DNA of 60,728 bases from Moorena producens 3L (GTDB lineage: Bacteria; Cyanobacteriota; Cyanobacteriia; Cyanobacteriales; Coleofasciculaceae). The translations under genes were made by a program, and so were the position numbers. The stretch is from positions 327,266-387,993 of the forward strand of contig NZ_GL890970.1 in the NCBI RefSeq assembly GCF_000211815.1. The letters run 5' to 3'. This document shows, in pieces, positions 26,433-36,100 of this stretch (the stretch's first letter is position 1; each line of letters begins with the position of its first letter). Under the pieces are notes generated by a model. That model ran no database searches, had not been told where the DNA came from, and was given only the letters and a program-made list of their open reading frames with translations.

Positions 26433-26639
26433 GAAATTCCTAAGGTATTTATTTGAACACTCCTATTATTACTAGCATGCCAGCCTCAAATGTATACGTT
26501 TATATACAATAGCTTTAATAAATAAATATTTTTAATTCATTTTTATTTATGTCAAATTTTATATAGCAATGGAAAATTATGCGTATTTAAATTGGAGATT
26601 ATTCAGTTAAAAAAAAACGTCACCCCCTCAGCAAACAGT

Positions 26640-27617
26640 CTATAAAAAACCTTCTATCCGCTCCCAAACTTTCTCCAACAAATCAGGACAATCCGCATCA
26701 AACCATTCAATCTCAGGATAAGCCTTAAACCAAGTGCGTTGACGTTTAGCAAATTGGCGAGTGTGGACAACAGTTAAATCTCTGGCCTGATCAAGGGATA
26801 AGTTACCAGCAAGATAATCTTTAATTTCCCGATATCCCAACGTATCCAGTAACGGTAAATTCCAACCATACTTCTGAGCAATAGTTTCCACCTCAGCCAC
26901 AAATCCTGCTGCTAACATTTGGTCAGTACGCTGAGCAATCCGCTGGGTAATAGTTTCAGAATCCTGACATTCCAAGCCAATCTGGAGAATTGGATAATTA
27001 GGAGGATTCTCTCCCTGCTGCTGTGATATCGGAATTCCAGTTACATAAAATACTTCCAATGCTCGCAATGTCCGCACTTGGTCATTGGGATGAATCTTCT
27101 GAGCAGCAACAGGGTCAATCTGTTGCAGGAAATTATAGAGCTGAGCTTGACCAAGAGCAGCTAGTTGCGATCGCAAATCTTCCTGAGGCGCAACCCGAGG
27201 AATTTTTAACCCCCGCACTACGGATTTGATATATAAACCAGTACCACCAACTAGGAAAAGAGGTTTATTGTTTAAGTCCGCCTGATCTACCCGGTCTTCC
27301 TGGTGTTCCCTATGTTTGCTAGCTATAATTTCCTGGGCTTGCTGTTGATAATCAGCTACAGTTAAGGTTTCGGTTGGATCACAGATGTCGATCAGATAAT
27401 GGGGTACCTGCTGTTGTTGAGCGAGTGTCGGCTTAGCCGTTCCAATATCAAATTCTCGGTAAACCTGACGAGAATCAGCATTAAGAATTATCGAACTAAC
27501 CCGCTGGGCTAATTCTATCCCTAGACTAGATTTACCTGTGGCTGTAGCACCGCAAATTACTATGACTGCTGAGTGCTCAGTGTTGAGTTTTGAGTTTTGA
27601 GCGGAGGGCTGTTTCAT
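26640..27617 (-). CDS. miaA: tRNA dimethylallyltransferase
   Basis: MiaA transfers a dimethylallyl group to N6 of A37 in tRNAs reading UNN codons. The protein has the P-loop GATATGKSSLGIELAQ, the conserved NADSRQVYREFDIGTAKPT, HYLIDICDPTETLTVADY and LVGGTGLYIKSVVRGL motifs, and the C-terminal TRQFAKRQRTWFK. I prefer the ATG giving MKQPSAQNSKLNTEHS (325 residues). Earlier in-frame starts (to 27659) add a non-conserved leader and lack a clear ribosome site. It is divergent from gyrB with a ~200 bp shared intergenic region that should hold both promoters. Confidence 0.93.
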   Translation of the reverse strand: MKQPSAQNSKLNTEHSAVIVICGATATGKSSLGIELAQRVSSIILNADSRQVYREFDIGTAKPTLAQQQQVPHYLIDICDPTETLTVADYQQQAQEIIASKHREHQEDRVDQADLNNKPLFLVGGTGLYIKSVVRGLKIPRVAPQEDLRSQLAALGQAQLYNFLQQIDPVAAQKIHPNDQVRTLRALEVFYVTGIPISQQQGENPPNYPILQIGLECQDSETITQRIAQRTDQMLAAGFVAEVETIAQKYGWNLPLLDTLGYREIKDYLAGNLSLDQARDLTVVHTRQFAKRQRTWFKAYPEIEWFDADCPDLLEKVWERIEGFL

Positions 27618-27815
27618 CTTGCATGGTGACATTCGGAACCCACTCGACCACTGACCCACTGGGTGATAACCTATATAGTCAATCCCCTATAGAAATAACC
27701 TATGAAAGTGGTCTGTGGTCGCCTGTAAGGCTTTTGTGTTACAATTTTCGGGTGTTTTATCATTTTTGATGAATCATAGCCTTTCCAAGCTTTTAAGGGA
27801 GAACCCCGAAAGATT

Positions 27816-30419
27816 ATGACGAGTAGTTACAGTGCCGATCAGATTCAAGTTCTAGAAGGTCTCGAACCGGTGCGGAAACGCCCAGGGATGTACATCGGGA
27901 CAACTGGACCTAGGGGTCTCCATCATCTAGTCTACGAAGTTGTAGACAATTCCATCGATGAAGCGCTTGCTGGGTATTGTACTCACATCGAAGTTGATAT
28001 CAATAGCGATGGTTCCGTAACCGTTACCGATGACGGACGAGGGGTTCCTACAGACACCCACCCTACCACAGGGAAATCAGCACTGGAAACCGTAATGACC
28101 GTACTTCATGCCGGTGGTAAGTTTGGTGGTGGCGGCTATAAAGTCTCTGGAGGATTGCACGGTGTTGGTGTTTCTGTAGTCAATGCTCTGTCTGAGTGGG
28201 TAGATGTAACGGTGTGGCGGGAAAAAAAAGAACATACCCAGCGCTATGAGCGAGGTGTCCCGGTTACTGAACTGCTCGTCAAGCCCTATAAAAAGACCAA
28301 GACTGGTACCTCAGTAAACTTCAAGCCAGATACCGAAATCTTTACTGGCGGTATTGAGTTTGATTACACCACCTTATCCGGACGTCTCCGGGAACTGGCT
28401 TACCTGAATGCTAGTGTTAGAATTACCTTCTCAGACCATCGCCTGGAAGAACCCAGAGTAGAAACCTATCACTACGAGGGAGGTATCCAGGAATATGTCG
28501 CTTACATGAACCGAGAAAAGCACGCCCTACACGAGGAGATTATCTATATACAAGGGGAACGCAAAAATATCCAAGTGGAAGTGGCACTACAATGGTGCAT
28601 TGATGCCTATAGTGATAATTTGCTGGGTTTTGCGAACAATATTCGCACGATTGATGGTGGTACCCACTTGGAGGGGCTCAAGACAGTCTTGACCCGAACC
28701 ATGAATGCGATCGCACGCAAGCGGAATAAAATCAAAGAAAGTGAGTCTAACCTAGGTGGTGAGAATATCCGAGAAGGATTAACTGGGGTGATTTCTGTCA
28801 AAGTCCCAGAGCCAGAATTTGAAGGTCAAACCAAAACTAAACTGGGGAATACAGAAGTAAGGGGCATTGTAGATTCCCTAGTTGGGGAAGTCTTGACTGA
28901 ATACCTGGATTTTCGTCCCCAAGTGGTCGATACTATCTTAGAAAAAGCCATTCAAGCCTATAAAGCCGCAGAAGCTGCTCGTCGTGCTCGTGAATTAGTG
29001 CGGCGGAAGTCAGTACTAGAGTCTTCTCCCTTACCCGGTAAGTTAGCTGATTGTAGTTCTCGGGACCCAGGGGAATCAGAGATATTTATCGTTGAGGGGG
29101 ATAGTGCAGGGGGATGTTTTTCTGGAGAGACACAGGTTGCCCTAGCTGATGGACGCTCCTTGAGCTTCAAAGAACTCGTAGCTGAACAAGCTATGGGTAA
29201 AGAGCATTTTTGCTACACGATTACCAATAATGGCAGCATCGGAATAGAACGGATTATCAATCCCAGAATCACCAAAGCCAATGCTGAAGTGATCAAACTT
29301 ACCTTAGATAACTCAGAAACCATTATTTGCACTCCCGATCACCGCTTCATGTTGCAAGATGGTACTTATAAGCCAGCAGTATCCCTGACCCCTGATGATT
29401 TCTTAATGCCTCTGTATCGCCCACTGGCAGAAATCAGGAAACAGGCAAAGGTCAAAACCCAAAACAAAGAAGCCTATTCTGCTGTTGGGGGTAATCAGAC
29501 ACAGGTTTGTGAAGCTGTTGCCAACTATAACAGCGTTGCTGAATTGAAGTATGAATTCCCGTACGTTGGGTTGTGGTCAAGCCCCCTAAATCCCCCAACT
29601 TTGGGGGACTTTCAGAGTTTTGTTCCCCCCAAAATTGGGGGGCTAGGGGGGCAAAATCATACCCAAAATCAGCAAAGCCACTATAACTACCAAGTTGTTT
29701 CCATTGAACCCCTAGAACAATTGGTAGATGTCTATGATATCGAAGTGCCTCATACCCATAACTTCGCTTTAGAGAGTGGGGTGTTTGTTCACAACAGTGC
29801 TAAACAAGGACGCGATCGCCAATTCCAAGCCATTCTCCCCCTCCGTGGAAAAATCCTCAACATTGAGAAAACTGATGATGCCAAAATTTACAAGAACACA
29901 GAAATCCAATCCCTAATTACAGCCCTAGGGCTAGGGATAAAAGGAGAAGAATTCGATTCTTCCAATTTACGCTACCACCGCATTGTAATAATGACTGATG
30001 CTGATGTGGATGGCGCTCACATCCGTACTTTATTACTAACCTTTTTCTACCGCTATCAACGAGCCCTTGTAGACCAAGGCTACATCTACATCGCTTGTCC
30101 GCCCTTATATAAACTAGAACGAGGTCGCAACCATAACTATTGTTATAGCGATCGCGAACTACAACAGCGGATTAGCCAATTTCCGGATAACGCTAACTAT
30201 AACATCCAACGATTCAAAGGATTAGGTGAAATGATGCCACAGCAGTTGTGGGACACCACCATGAATCCAGAAACTCGCACCATGAAGCAAATCGAAATCG
30301 AAGATGCTGCTGAAGCAGACAGAATCTTTACTGTACTCATGGGAGACCGGGTTGCTCCTCGCCGCCAATTCATTGAAACCTATGGCGCTCGACTCAATCT
30401 AAACGATTTAGATATTTAA
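27816..30419 (+). CDS. gyrB: DNA gyrase subunit B, intein-containing
   Basis: The extein segments add up to 640 residues, a normal GyrB. The GHKL ATPase motifs (VDNSIDEALAGYC, DDGRGVPTD, GGLHGVGVSVVNAL), the transducer domain, and the TOPRIM domain (EGDSAGG...SAKQGRDR and DADVDGAHI) are all present. The intein (29115-29795) interrupts TOPRIM exactly between EGDSAGG and SAKQG, next to residues that hold the catalytic metal, so the host protein must be spliced to be active. GyrB with GyrA introduces negative supercoils. A purine-rich AAGGGAG precedes the ATG. gyrA is not in the window. Confidence 0.97.
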   Translation: MTSSYSADQIQVLEGLEPVRKRPGMYIGTTGPRGLHHLVYEVVDNSIDEALAGYCTHIEVDINSDGSVTVTDDGRGVPTDTHPTTGKSALETVMTVLHAGGKFGGGGYKVSGGLHGVGVSVVNALSEWVDVTVWREKKEHTQRYERGVPVTELLVKPYKKTKTGTSVNFKPDTEIFTGGIEFDYTTLSGRLRELAYLNASVRITFSDHRLEEPRVETYHYEGGIQEYVAYMNREKHALHEEIIYIQGERKNIQVEVALQWCIDAYSDNLLGFANNIRTIDGGTHLEGLKTVLTRTMNAIARKRNKIKESESNLGGENIREGLTGVISVKVPEPEFEGQTKTKLGNTEVRGIVDSLVGEVLTEYLDFRPQVVDTILEKAIQAYKAAEAARRARELVRRKSVLESSPLPGKLADCSSRDPGESEIFIVEGDSAGGCFSGETQVALADGRSLSFKELVAEQAMGKEHFCYTITNNGSIGIERIINPRITKANAEVIKLTLDNSETIICTPDHRFMLQDGTYKPAVSLTPDDFLMPLYRPLAEIRKQAKVKTQNKEAYSAVGGNQTQVCEAVANYNSVAELKYEFPYVGLWSSPLNPPTLGDFQSFVPPKIGGLGGQNHTQNQQSHYNYQVVSIEPLEQLVDVYDIEVPHTHNFALESGVFVHNSAKQGRDRQFQAILPLRGKILNIEKTDDAKIYKNTEIQSLITALGLGIKGEEFDSSNLRYHRIVIMTDADVDGAHIRTLLLTFFYRYQRALVDQGYIYIACPPLYKLERGRNHNYCYSDRELQQRISQFPDNANYNIQRFKGLGEMMPQQLWDTTMNPETRTMKQIEIEDAAEADRIFTVLMGDRVAPRRQFIETYGARLNLNDLDI
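29115..29795 (+). other. Mini-intein in GyrB (227 residues)
   Basis: It starts at Cys1 (CFSGETQVALADG) and ends VFVHN before the +1 Ser. Block B is seen as CTPDHRFM (T-x-x-H), and block F/G as DVYDIEVPHTHNFALESGVFVHN. No LAGLIDADG or HNH homing-endonuclease motif is present, so it is splicing-only. Part of the linker (about 29565-29675) is derived from a GC-hairpin repeat. Strongly similar to the RtcB intein at 47175-47810. Confidence 0.93.
29565..29675. repeat. MITE-derived segment inside the GyrB intein
   Basis: AAGCCCCCTAAATCCCCCAA...GGGGGGCAAAATCATACCCA followed by AATCAGCAA is the inverted counterpart of the core and one end of the GGCGTTGCTGA elements at 17093 and 55403. It is in frame and encodes the Gly/Pro-rich stretch LNPPTLGDFQSFVPPKIGGL. 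Confidence 0.8.
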
Positions 30420-30423
30420 TTAC

Positions 30424-30657
30424 GTAGGGTGGGCAGTGATTCCTAATAAATTTCGAGCTGGTACTAGGGATTATTGGCACTGCCCACCATCAGAGTCAAA
30501 TTAATCGTAGGGTGGGCAGTGATTCCTAATAAATTTCGAGCTGGTACTAGAAGTTATTGGCACTGCCCACCATCAGCGTTAAATTAATCGGAAGGTGGGC
30601 AGTAATCATACCTTATCCAAACTTTACCATCCGCATTATAATTACTGCCCACCCTAC
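30424..30657. repeat. Three GTAGGGTGGGCAGT hairpins in tandem
   Basis: Two nearly identical ~84-bp units (GTAGGGTGGGCAGTG...CACTGCCCACC) are followed by a variant ending ATTACTGCCCACCCTAC. They fill the space between gyrB and the next gene, together with CTCCCTA heptamers to about 30722. They could terminate gyrB transcription. Confidence 0.85.
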
Positions 30658-30739
30658 ATCTGTTCCTCTTTTATCTTCCCTATTCCCTATTCCCTGCTCC
30701 CTACTCCCTGCTCCCTACTCCCTTATAGTAAATCAAGCC

Positions 30740-31363
30740 ATGGTTACCGCAATTCCAGCTAACCAAATTACCCTCTACGATTTAAGAATAAAATTTGGCT
30801 TAGAGCGCACCGATGATGAGCAATTCTTTCGGGAGTGGCAAGATGATTTACCAGAACTAACAGAATTAGAAAAAAAAGAGCTAAACGAAATAAAGAAAGA
30901 CTATCTCCACTTATCAGAGCGTCCAATGGTGGAAACCATTGTTAAAATGGTAGTACTTTCCCCATTATTGAAACTAGCTGGTTTTTATCGTCCTCCCTTT
31001 TATCTTACTGCAGAGAAAGTCGTAGAAATTACTTCCGAAGATCAAGAAACAATTATTACAGGACGACTTGACCTACTGATCTATACTCCTGAATTTTGGG
31101 TTTTAGTGATCGAAGCCAAACGAGCTGATTACTCTCTGGAAGTTGGCATCCCCCAAGCACTAAGTTATATGCTAGGGAATCTTGAATCAGAAAGACCGGC
31201 TTTTGGATTTATCACCAATGGGCCAGATTTTATTTTTCTAAAACTGAACAAAGACAATACACCAAAGTATGGTGATTCAGATTCATTTTCTCTTCGGAAT
31301 AAGACAGGCTTGGAGCAGGTTCTTAAAATCCTAAAGCGCTTTAATCAATTACTTAGGCAATAA
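30740..31363 (+). CDS. Type I restriction HSDR_N-like nuclease-domain protein
   Basis: The ~207-residue protein contains a PD-(D/E)XK-like core: Asp in TGRLDLLIYTPEFW and E-A-K in VLVIEAKRADYSLEVGIPQALSYM, as in the N-terminal domain of type I restriction R subunits. No helicase or modification genes adjoin it, so it is a stand-alone domain protein of unknown function, common in cyanobacteria. I use the ATG giving MVTAIPANQITLYDLR. Upstream in-frame residues are translated from GTGGGCA and CTCCCTA repeats and are not part of the protein. Confidence 0.82.
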   Translation: MVTAIPANQITLYDLRIKFGLERTDDEQFFREWQDDLPELTELEKKELNEIKKDYLHLSERPMVETIVKMVVLSPLLKLAGFYRPPFYLTAEKVVEITSEDQETIITGRLDLLIYTPEFWVLVIEAKRADYSLEVGIPQALSYMLGNLESERPAFGFITNGPDFIFLKLNKDNTPKYGDSDSFSLRNKTGLEQVLKILKRFNQLLRQ

Positions 31364-31373
31364 TCAAGTCCAG

Positions 31374-31451
31374 TAGGGTGCGTTAGGGACGGGCTCGGAC
31401 TCATTTTCCGCCTGGTAGTGTTAGGATAGCCCGTCCCGTAACGCACCGCCA
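31374..31451. repeat. GTAGGGTGCGTTA...CGTAACGCACC hairpin element
   Basis: ~78 bp with inverted ends GGTGCGTTA-type and an inner GACGGGCT/AGCCCGTC pairing; directly downstream of the HSDR_N gene and upstream of the xisHI remnant. Further copies at 25332 and 32700. Confidence 0.7.
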
Positions 31452-31482
31452 GTGTTGGGAATTTTATTATAATAATCCAAAT

Positions 31483-31539
31483 ATGGCCAAAGATATTTTC
31501 CACAATACAGTTAAAACAGCTTTACAAAAAAATGGATAA
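31483..31539 (+). pseudogene. xisH remnant: first 18 codons only
   Basis: MAKDIFHNTVKTALQKNG followed by a stop is the N-terminal sequence of XisH (compare PAKDIYHDAVKNALIKDG in the intact copy at 32202-32618). The rest of xisH is missing, and the xisI start codon lies inside the remnant's last codons. A deletion between the start of xisH and the start of xisI explains this. Confidence 0.8.
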
Positions 31540-31855
31540 ATTAGATCAATATCGTCAGATTACCTGCGAATTTTTAGAAAGCTTTGCCAGTTATGATCTC
31601 AATGCTCAACTTATCTTTGATAGAGAAAGGGATCGTTATCTGGTTTTCCACAACGAATGGCGTAATGAGTACCGCATCTATGGCTGTGCCATGCATCTTG
31701 AGCTAATCGAAGGTCAAATCTGGATACAGCACAATAGTACTGAGATTTATATCGATCGTGAATTGATTGAACGGGGTGTTTCTCCCAAAGATATTGTACT
31801 GGGATTTCGCTCTCCCAGCGTCCGCAAACGTATTGCTGCTGCGATGGAAGACTAG
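31532..31855 (+). CDS. xisI: XisI family protein (xisH partner deleted)
   Basis: The 107-residue protein is recognised by MDKLDQYRQITCEFL, FDRERDRYLVFHNEW, and the C-terminal ELIERGVSPKDIVLGFRSPSVRK. XisI, with XisH, was first named as a controlling factor for fdxN-element excision in Nostoc. The family is far more widespread than that element, and its molecular activity is unresolved. Here it overlaps the xisH stub and points towards a second, intact xisHI pair (convergent, 23 bp gap). Loss of XisH may leave it without its partner, unless the neighbouring XisH works in trans. Confidence 0.88.
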   Translation: MDKLDQYRQITCEFLESFASYDLNAQLIFDRERDRYLVFHNEWRNEYRIYGCAMHLELIEGQIWIQHNSTEIYIDRELIERGVSPKDIVLGFRSPSVRKRIAAAMED

Positions 31856-31878
31856 TAAATGCGCAATCTAACCGGATT

Positions 31879-32214
31879 TTAACTAACAGCAAACTCAGTA
31901 AATTGGCGAATATCTGGAGGATGAAAAGCTAAAACAATATCACTTTTTGGAATACCTGCTGCCACTAAATCATTAGCAATGCCGTCTTCAGTATTGTCAC
32001 ATTGAATCCAAATTTTAGAATTACTAATTTCCACATGAATCAAACAACTATGAAGATGTTCTTGCTTATTCCATCCTTCAGAAATAATTAAATATTCGTC
32101 TGTTTCTCGGTCAAATGCTGCATGGTTACGGATGTTAAAATTAGAGTAATCAATGCTAACATAAGGGCTTAAGGTTTGACGAATAATTTGGCGATAGTTT
32201 TCTAATTTATCCAT
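31879..32214 (-). CDS. xisI: XisI family protein
   Basis: The 111-residue protein has the family pattern MDKLENYRQIIRQTL, FDRETDEYLIISEGW and LVAAGIPKSDIVLAFHPPDIR. It overlaps the 3' end of xisH by 13 bp, so the pair is translationally coupled. It is convergent with the other XisI gene. Identity between the two XisI proteins is moderate, indicating old paralogues rather than a fresh duplication. Proposed roles (excision control, or a toxin-antitoxin-like unit) remain inference. Confidence 0.88.
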   Translation of the reverse strand: MDKLENYRQIIRQTLSPYVSIDYSNFNIRNHAAFDRETDEYLIISEGWNKQEHLHSCLIHVEISNSKIWIQCDNTEDGIANDLVAAGIPKSDIVLAFHPPDIRQFTEFAVS

Positions 32215-32618
32215 TTTGTAATGACCTCCTCTTCCGGGTCAAAAACAATAATTTTAAGCGTGTTATCTTCTAATAAAATTTGTCCTACTTCTTTGCTAAA
32301 TAAGCGATTAAATATAGGTTCTCTAATAGCTAAATAAAGAAGACGTTCTGAAAGTTTACGTTTAAGAATTTTATCGTATAATATATATTGTCCTAAGGCG
32401 TTTTTTAGATCTTCTATTTCTGATGAGCCAACAAAGCTTTTAACTTCTACAGCAATTTTTTGTCCTTGTTTTTCAGCTACTAATAATTTTTCAGCCGCTA
32501 GGTCAATATAGATGTCTTTTTTACCTATTTTAAGACTTAAAGGGTCATTGGTAATTGTCCATCCATCTTTTATTAGTGCATTTTTTACTGCATCATGATA
32601 AATATCCTTGGCTGGCAT
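32202..32618 (-). CDS. xisH: XisH family protein (PD-(D/E)XK-like)
   Basis: The 138-residue protein starts MPAKDIYHDAVKNALIKDGW and contains DIYIDLAAEKLLVAEKQGQKIAVEVKSFVGSSEIEDLKNALGQY. The E-x-K motif (AVEVKSF) with an upstream Asp suggests a PD-(D/E)XK nuclease-like fold. The annotated start is the ATG at MPAKD; an upstream TTG would add two residues. It forms an overlapping operon with xisI. Whether it cuts DNA is unknown. Confidence 0.88.
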   Translation of the reverse strand: MPAKDIYHDAVKNALIKDGWTITNDPLSLKIGKKDIYIDLAAEKLLVAEKQGQKIAVEVKSFVGSSEIEDLKNALGQYILYDKILKRKLSERLLYLAIREPIFNRLFSKEVGQILLEDNTLKIIVFDPEEEVITKWIN

Positions 32619-32699
32619 TTTCAAAATTATTAAGTGTGGGTGCGCAAATAAAAGCCTATCTTAATTATAGTGGGAACGATCTGTAATTTCATGACAGCC

Positions 32700-32779
32700 G
32701 TAGGGTGCGCTCTGCAGACGCGATCGCACTCATTGTCCGCTTGGTAGTGTTGGGATAGCCCCACCCGTAACGCACCGCT
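32700..32779. repeat. GTAGGGTGCGCTC...CGTAACGCACC hairpin element
   Basis: Third member of the GTGCGTT family; inner sequence GCTTGGTAGTGTTGGGATAGC is shared with the copy at 31374. Lies upstream of the xisHI operon. Confidence 0.65.
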
Positions 32780-32827
32780 AGTGTTGGAACAGCTGTGTTA
32801 AGTCACAGGCTGGAAGCCTGTTCTACA

Positions 32828-33100
32828 GTTGAGCCTCTGAATATCAACGTTGAGTATCTGAACCTCGACCGTGAGTATTTGAATACCGTCGGTGAGTATT
32901 TGAATATAAACGTTGAGTATTTGAATATAAACGTTGAGTATTTGAATACCGTTGTTGAGCCTCTGAGCCTCAACGTTGAGTATTTGAAGATAAACGTTGA
33001 ACCTCTGAACCTCGACCGTGAACCTCTGAACCTCGACCGTGAGTATTTGAATACCGTTGTTGAACCTCTGAGCCTCCTGAACGAACCTCTGAACCTAATT
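32828..33100. repeat. 13-unit, 21-bp modular tandem repeat
   Basis: Units such as GTTGAGTATTTGAATATAAAC repeat with period 21. Each is built from a few interchangeable words (GTTGAG/CGTGAG, CCTCTG/TATTTG, AATATAAAC/AACCTCGAC/AATACCGTT). The period keeps both strands open (heptapeptides like VEYLNIN on one strand). I do not regard either frame as a gene because the flanking codons are also repeat sequence. Confidence 0.85.
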
Positions 33101-36100
33101 CCCGATTCCCGATTCCCTGTTCCCTGTTCCCTCTTCCCAACATACCCATAACTTCTCCTTAGTTCCAGGATTCCTAACAAAGTAATCTTCCAGCAATTCA
33201 CAGCCCCGACGCAGCAGCTCACCTAAACTTTCAACCTTCCAAATTCTGGCAGTTTTGTCATCTGAAGCAGTGGCCAGCCTCTGTCCATCCGGGCTGAAGG
33301 CTACACTTGATACCCAGTCTTGATGCCCGGTAAGCACGGCTAATGGATTGCCCTGGTTGTCCCAAATTCTGGCGGTGTTGTCGAATGAACCAGTGGCCAG
33401 CTTCTGTCCATCCGGGCTGAAGGCTGCACTTAATAGCCTTTTCTGATGCCCGGTGAGTAGGGCGATTTGATTGCCCTGGTTGTCCCAAATTCTGGCAGTG
33501 TTGTCAACTGAAGCCGTGGCCAGCCTCTGTCCATCCGGGCTGAAGGCTACACTATTTACCCTGGACTGATGCCCCTTGAGCACGGCGATTTGATTGCCCT
33601 GGTTGTCCCAAATTCTGGCAGTGCCGTCAACTGAAGCCGTGGCCAGCCTCTGTCCATCCGGGCTGAAGGCTACACTCGTTAACCAGTTCTGATGCCCGGT
33701 AAGCACAGCTAATTGATTGCCCTGGTTGTCCCAAATTGTGGCGGTGTTGTCATCTGAAGCCGTGGCCAGTGTCTTTCCATCCGGGCTGAAGGCTACACTA
33801 TTTAACGAGTTCTGAGGCCCTGTGAGCACGGCGATTTGATTGCCCTGGTTGTCCCAAATTCTGGCGGTGTTGTCCCTTGAAGCAGTGGCCAGCCTCTGTC
33901 CATCGGGGCTGAAGGCTACACTCCATACCCTGGACTGATGCCCTGTGAGCACGGCGATTTGATTGCCCTGGTTGTCCCAAATTCTGGCAGTTTTGTCGGA
34001 TGAAGCAGTGGCCAGCCTCTGTCCATCGGGGCTGAAGGCTACACTATTTACCTTGTCCTGATGGGCGGTGACCACAGTTAATTCATGTCCCTGTAAGTCC
34101 CAAATTATGACGGTTTTGTTGAATGAAGCAGTGGCCAGTGTCTTTCCATCCGGGCTGAAGGCTACACTATTTACCCAGAACTGATGCCCCTTGAGCACGG
34201 CGATTTGATTGCCCTGGTTGTCCCAAATTCTAGCAGTGTTGTCCCTTGAACCAGTGGCCAGCCTCTGTCCATCCAAGCTGAAGGCTATACTATTTACCCT
34301 GAACTGATGGCCGGTGAGCAGGGCGATTTGATTGCCCTGGTTGTCCCAAATTCTAGCAGTTTTGTCATCTGAACCAGTGGCCAGCCTCTGTCCATCCGGG
34401 CTGAAGGCTACACTCCATACCGAGTCCTGATGCCCGGTGAGCACGGCGATTTGATTGCCCTGGTTGTCCCAAATTCTGGCAGTTTTGTCATCTGAAACAG
34501 TGGCCAGCTTCTGTCCATCCGGGCTGAAGGCTACACTATTTACCCTGGACTGATGTCCGGTGAGCAGGGCGATTTGATTGCCCTGTAAGTCCCAAATTCT
34601 GGCAGTTTTGTCATCTGAAGCAGTGGCCAGCCTCTGTCCATCCGGGCTGAAGGCTACACTCCATACCACATCCTGATGCCCTCTGAGCACAGATATTTCA
34701 TGGCCCTGGTTGTCCCAAATTCTGGCAGTTTTGTCCCGTGAAGCAGTGGCCAGCTTCTGTCCATCCGGGCTGAAGGCTATACTCCATACCGAGTCCTGAT
34801 GCCCGGTGATCACGGCGATTTGATTGCCCTGGTTGTCCCAAATTCTGGCAGTTTTGTCATCTGAAGCAGTGGCCAGCCTCTGTCCATCCGGGCTGAAGGC
34901 TACACTCCATACCGAGTCCTGATGCCCGGTGAGCACAGCCCCTTTTCGGAATTTACTAATACTTTGCTGGAGAGCATATATAGGACTAGTAGCAGGATAG
35001 TGATCCAGGGGGCAACCATCTTTTACTATACTAAGTAGCTCTTGCCCAATCTCTACTGCTTCATACAAAAGCGTTTCCCCTATTGTACTGGGGCCGTAGT
35101 AAACATTATTATCCGGTAACTGTCGTAAAATACCGAGGGCTTTTCGTTCTAGTCGTATCAATAATTTGGCTTCTGCTAGCAACGCTTCCGCTTCCTGTTT
35201 GGCCTTGGCTAATATCTCACTAGCCTCTTTCTCAGCCGCCAAAGCCTTTTGGACTTCTCTCTTATCTACAACCTGACTAGCTCTTAAAAACTGGGAATCC
35301 AAATCACTTAAGGCTTTTCCCCTAGACCATTGTTCCGCCAGCTCTAATGCTTTCCCCCGCAACAAAAAAGACTCATCCTTACACCCAGAATTAACCCAAG
35401 CGGTAAACGCTTCAGAGTAGGGACGTAGTCTAGCCAATTCTGTCTTGACCCAATCGGAATTGAAAACCTCCCCATAAATCCGGTTGTTAACCTCCAAACA
35501 ACCATGGCGCTCAACCACCAGCCCCGATAACCTTAATTCCGTCTGTTCCTCACTCCCATCAGCAGCTATACACCCGTGCTCCAACACTTGCTGATACAAA
35601 CCCAATAGCATACCAGCCCGTTGCTCATTCCTGAGGATGCGATCGCGTATAGTCTTCAAATGCTCCTGTTCATCCTGGGCTTCCCAATTGTCAATGATCT
35701 TGCTACGCACGATCTGGTCTAGGGAAAGACTATTGCCCGATTCCCAGGTCTGGACTACCAAACGACACAACCGCTGAGTCAGAAACGGTTGTCCCCCCGT
35801 CCAGTTTACTATCTCACCTAATACCTGTTCAGGATTATCAACCTTACCTACCAAACCTGGAACCAAAGGCTGTTTGGCTTCCTGAAAAGTAAACCCAGTT
35901 AATTGAATATCCTGACCAATATTAAACGGAGTGCGCTGTTTATCCTGAATTAAATCTGCAGCAGTTGCCACCCCCAGCAAACAAAAGGTGAGACGATTGT
36001 AAGCTGGCTTTTCGGCTCGTTGATTGTAACAGGCTCTAATTAACGCAAAGAAATCATCTTTAAACCTAACTTTAATAATACTATCAATTTCATCCAGGAA

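Noticed and set aside
32795..33151. 118-residue plus-strand ORF (and a 139-residue minus-strand ORF) in the 21-bp repeats
   Set aside because: Open frames follow automatically from a 21-bp period without stop codons; start contexts are poor and the ends run into other repeats.
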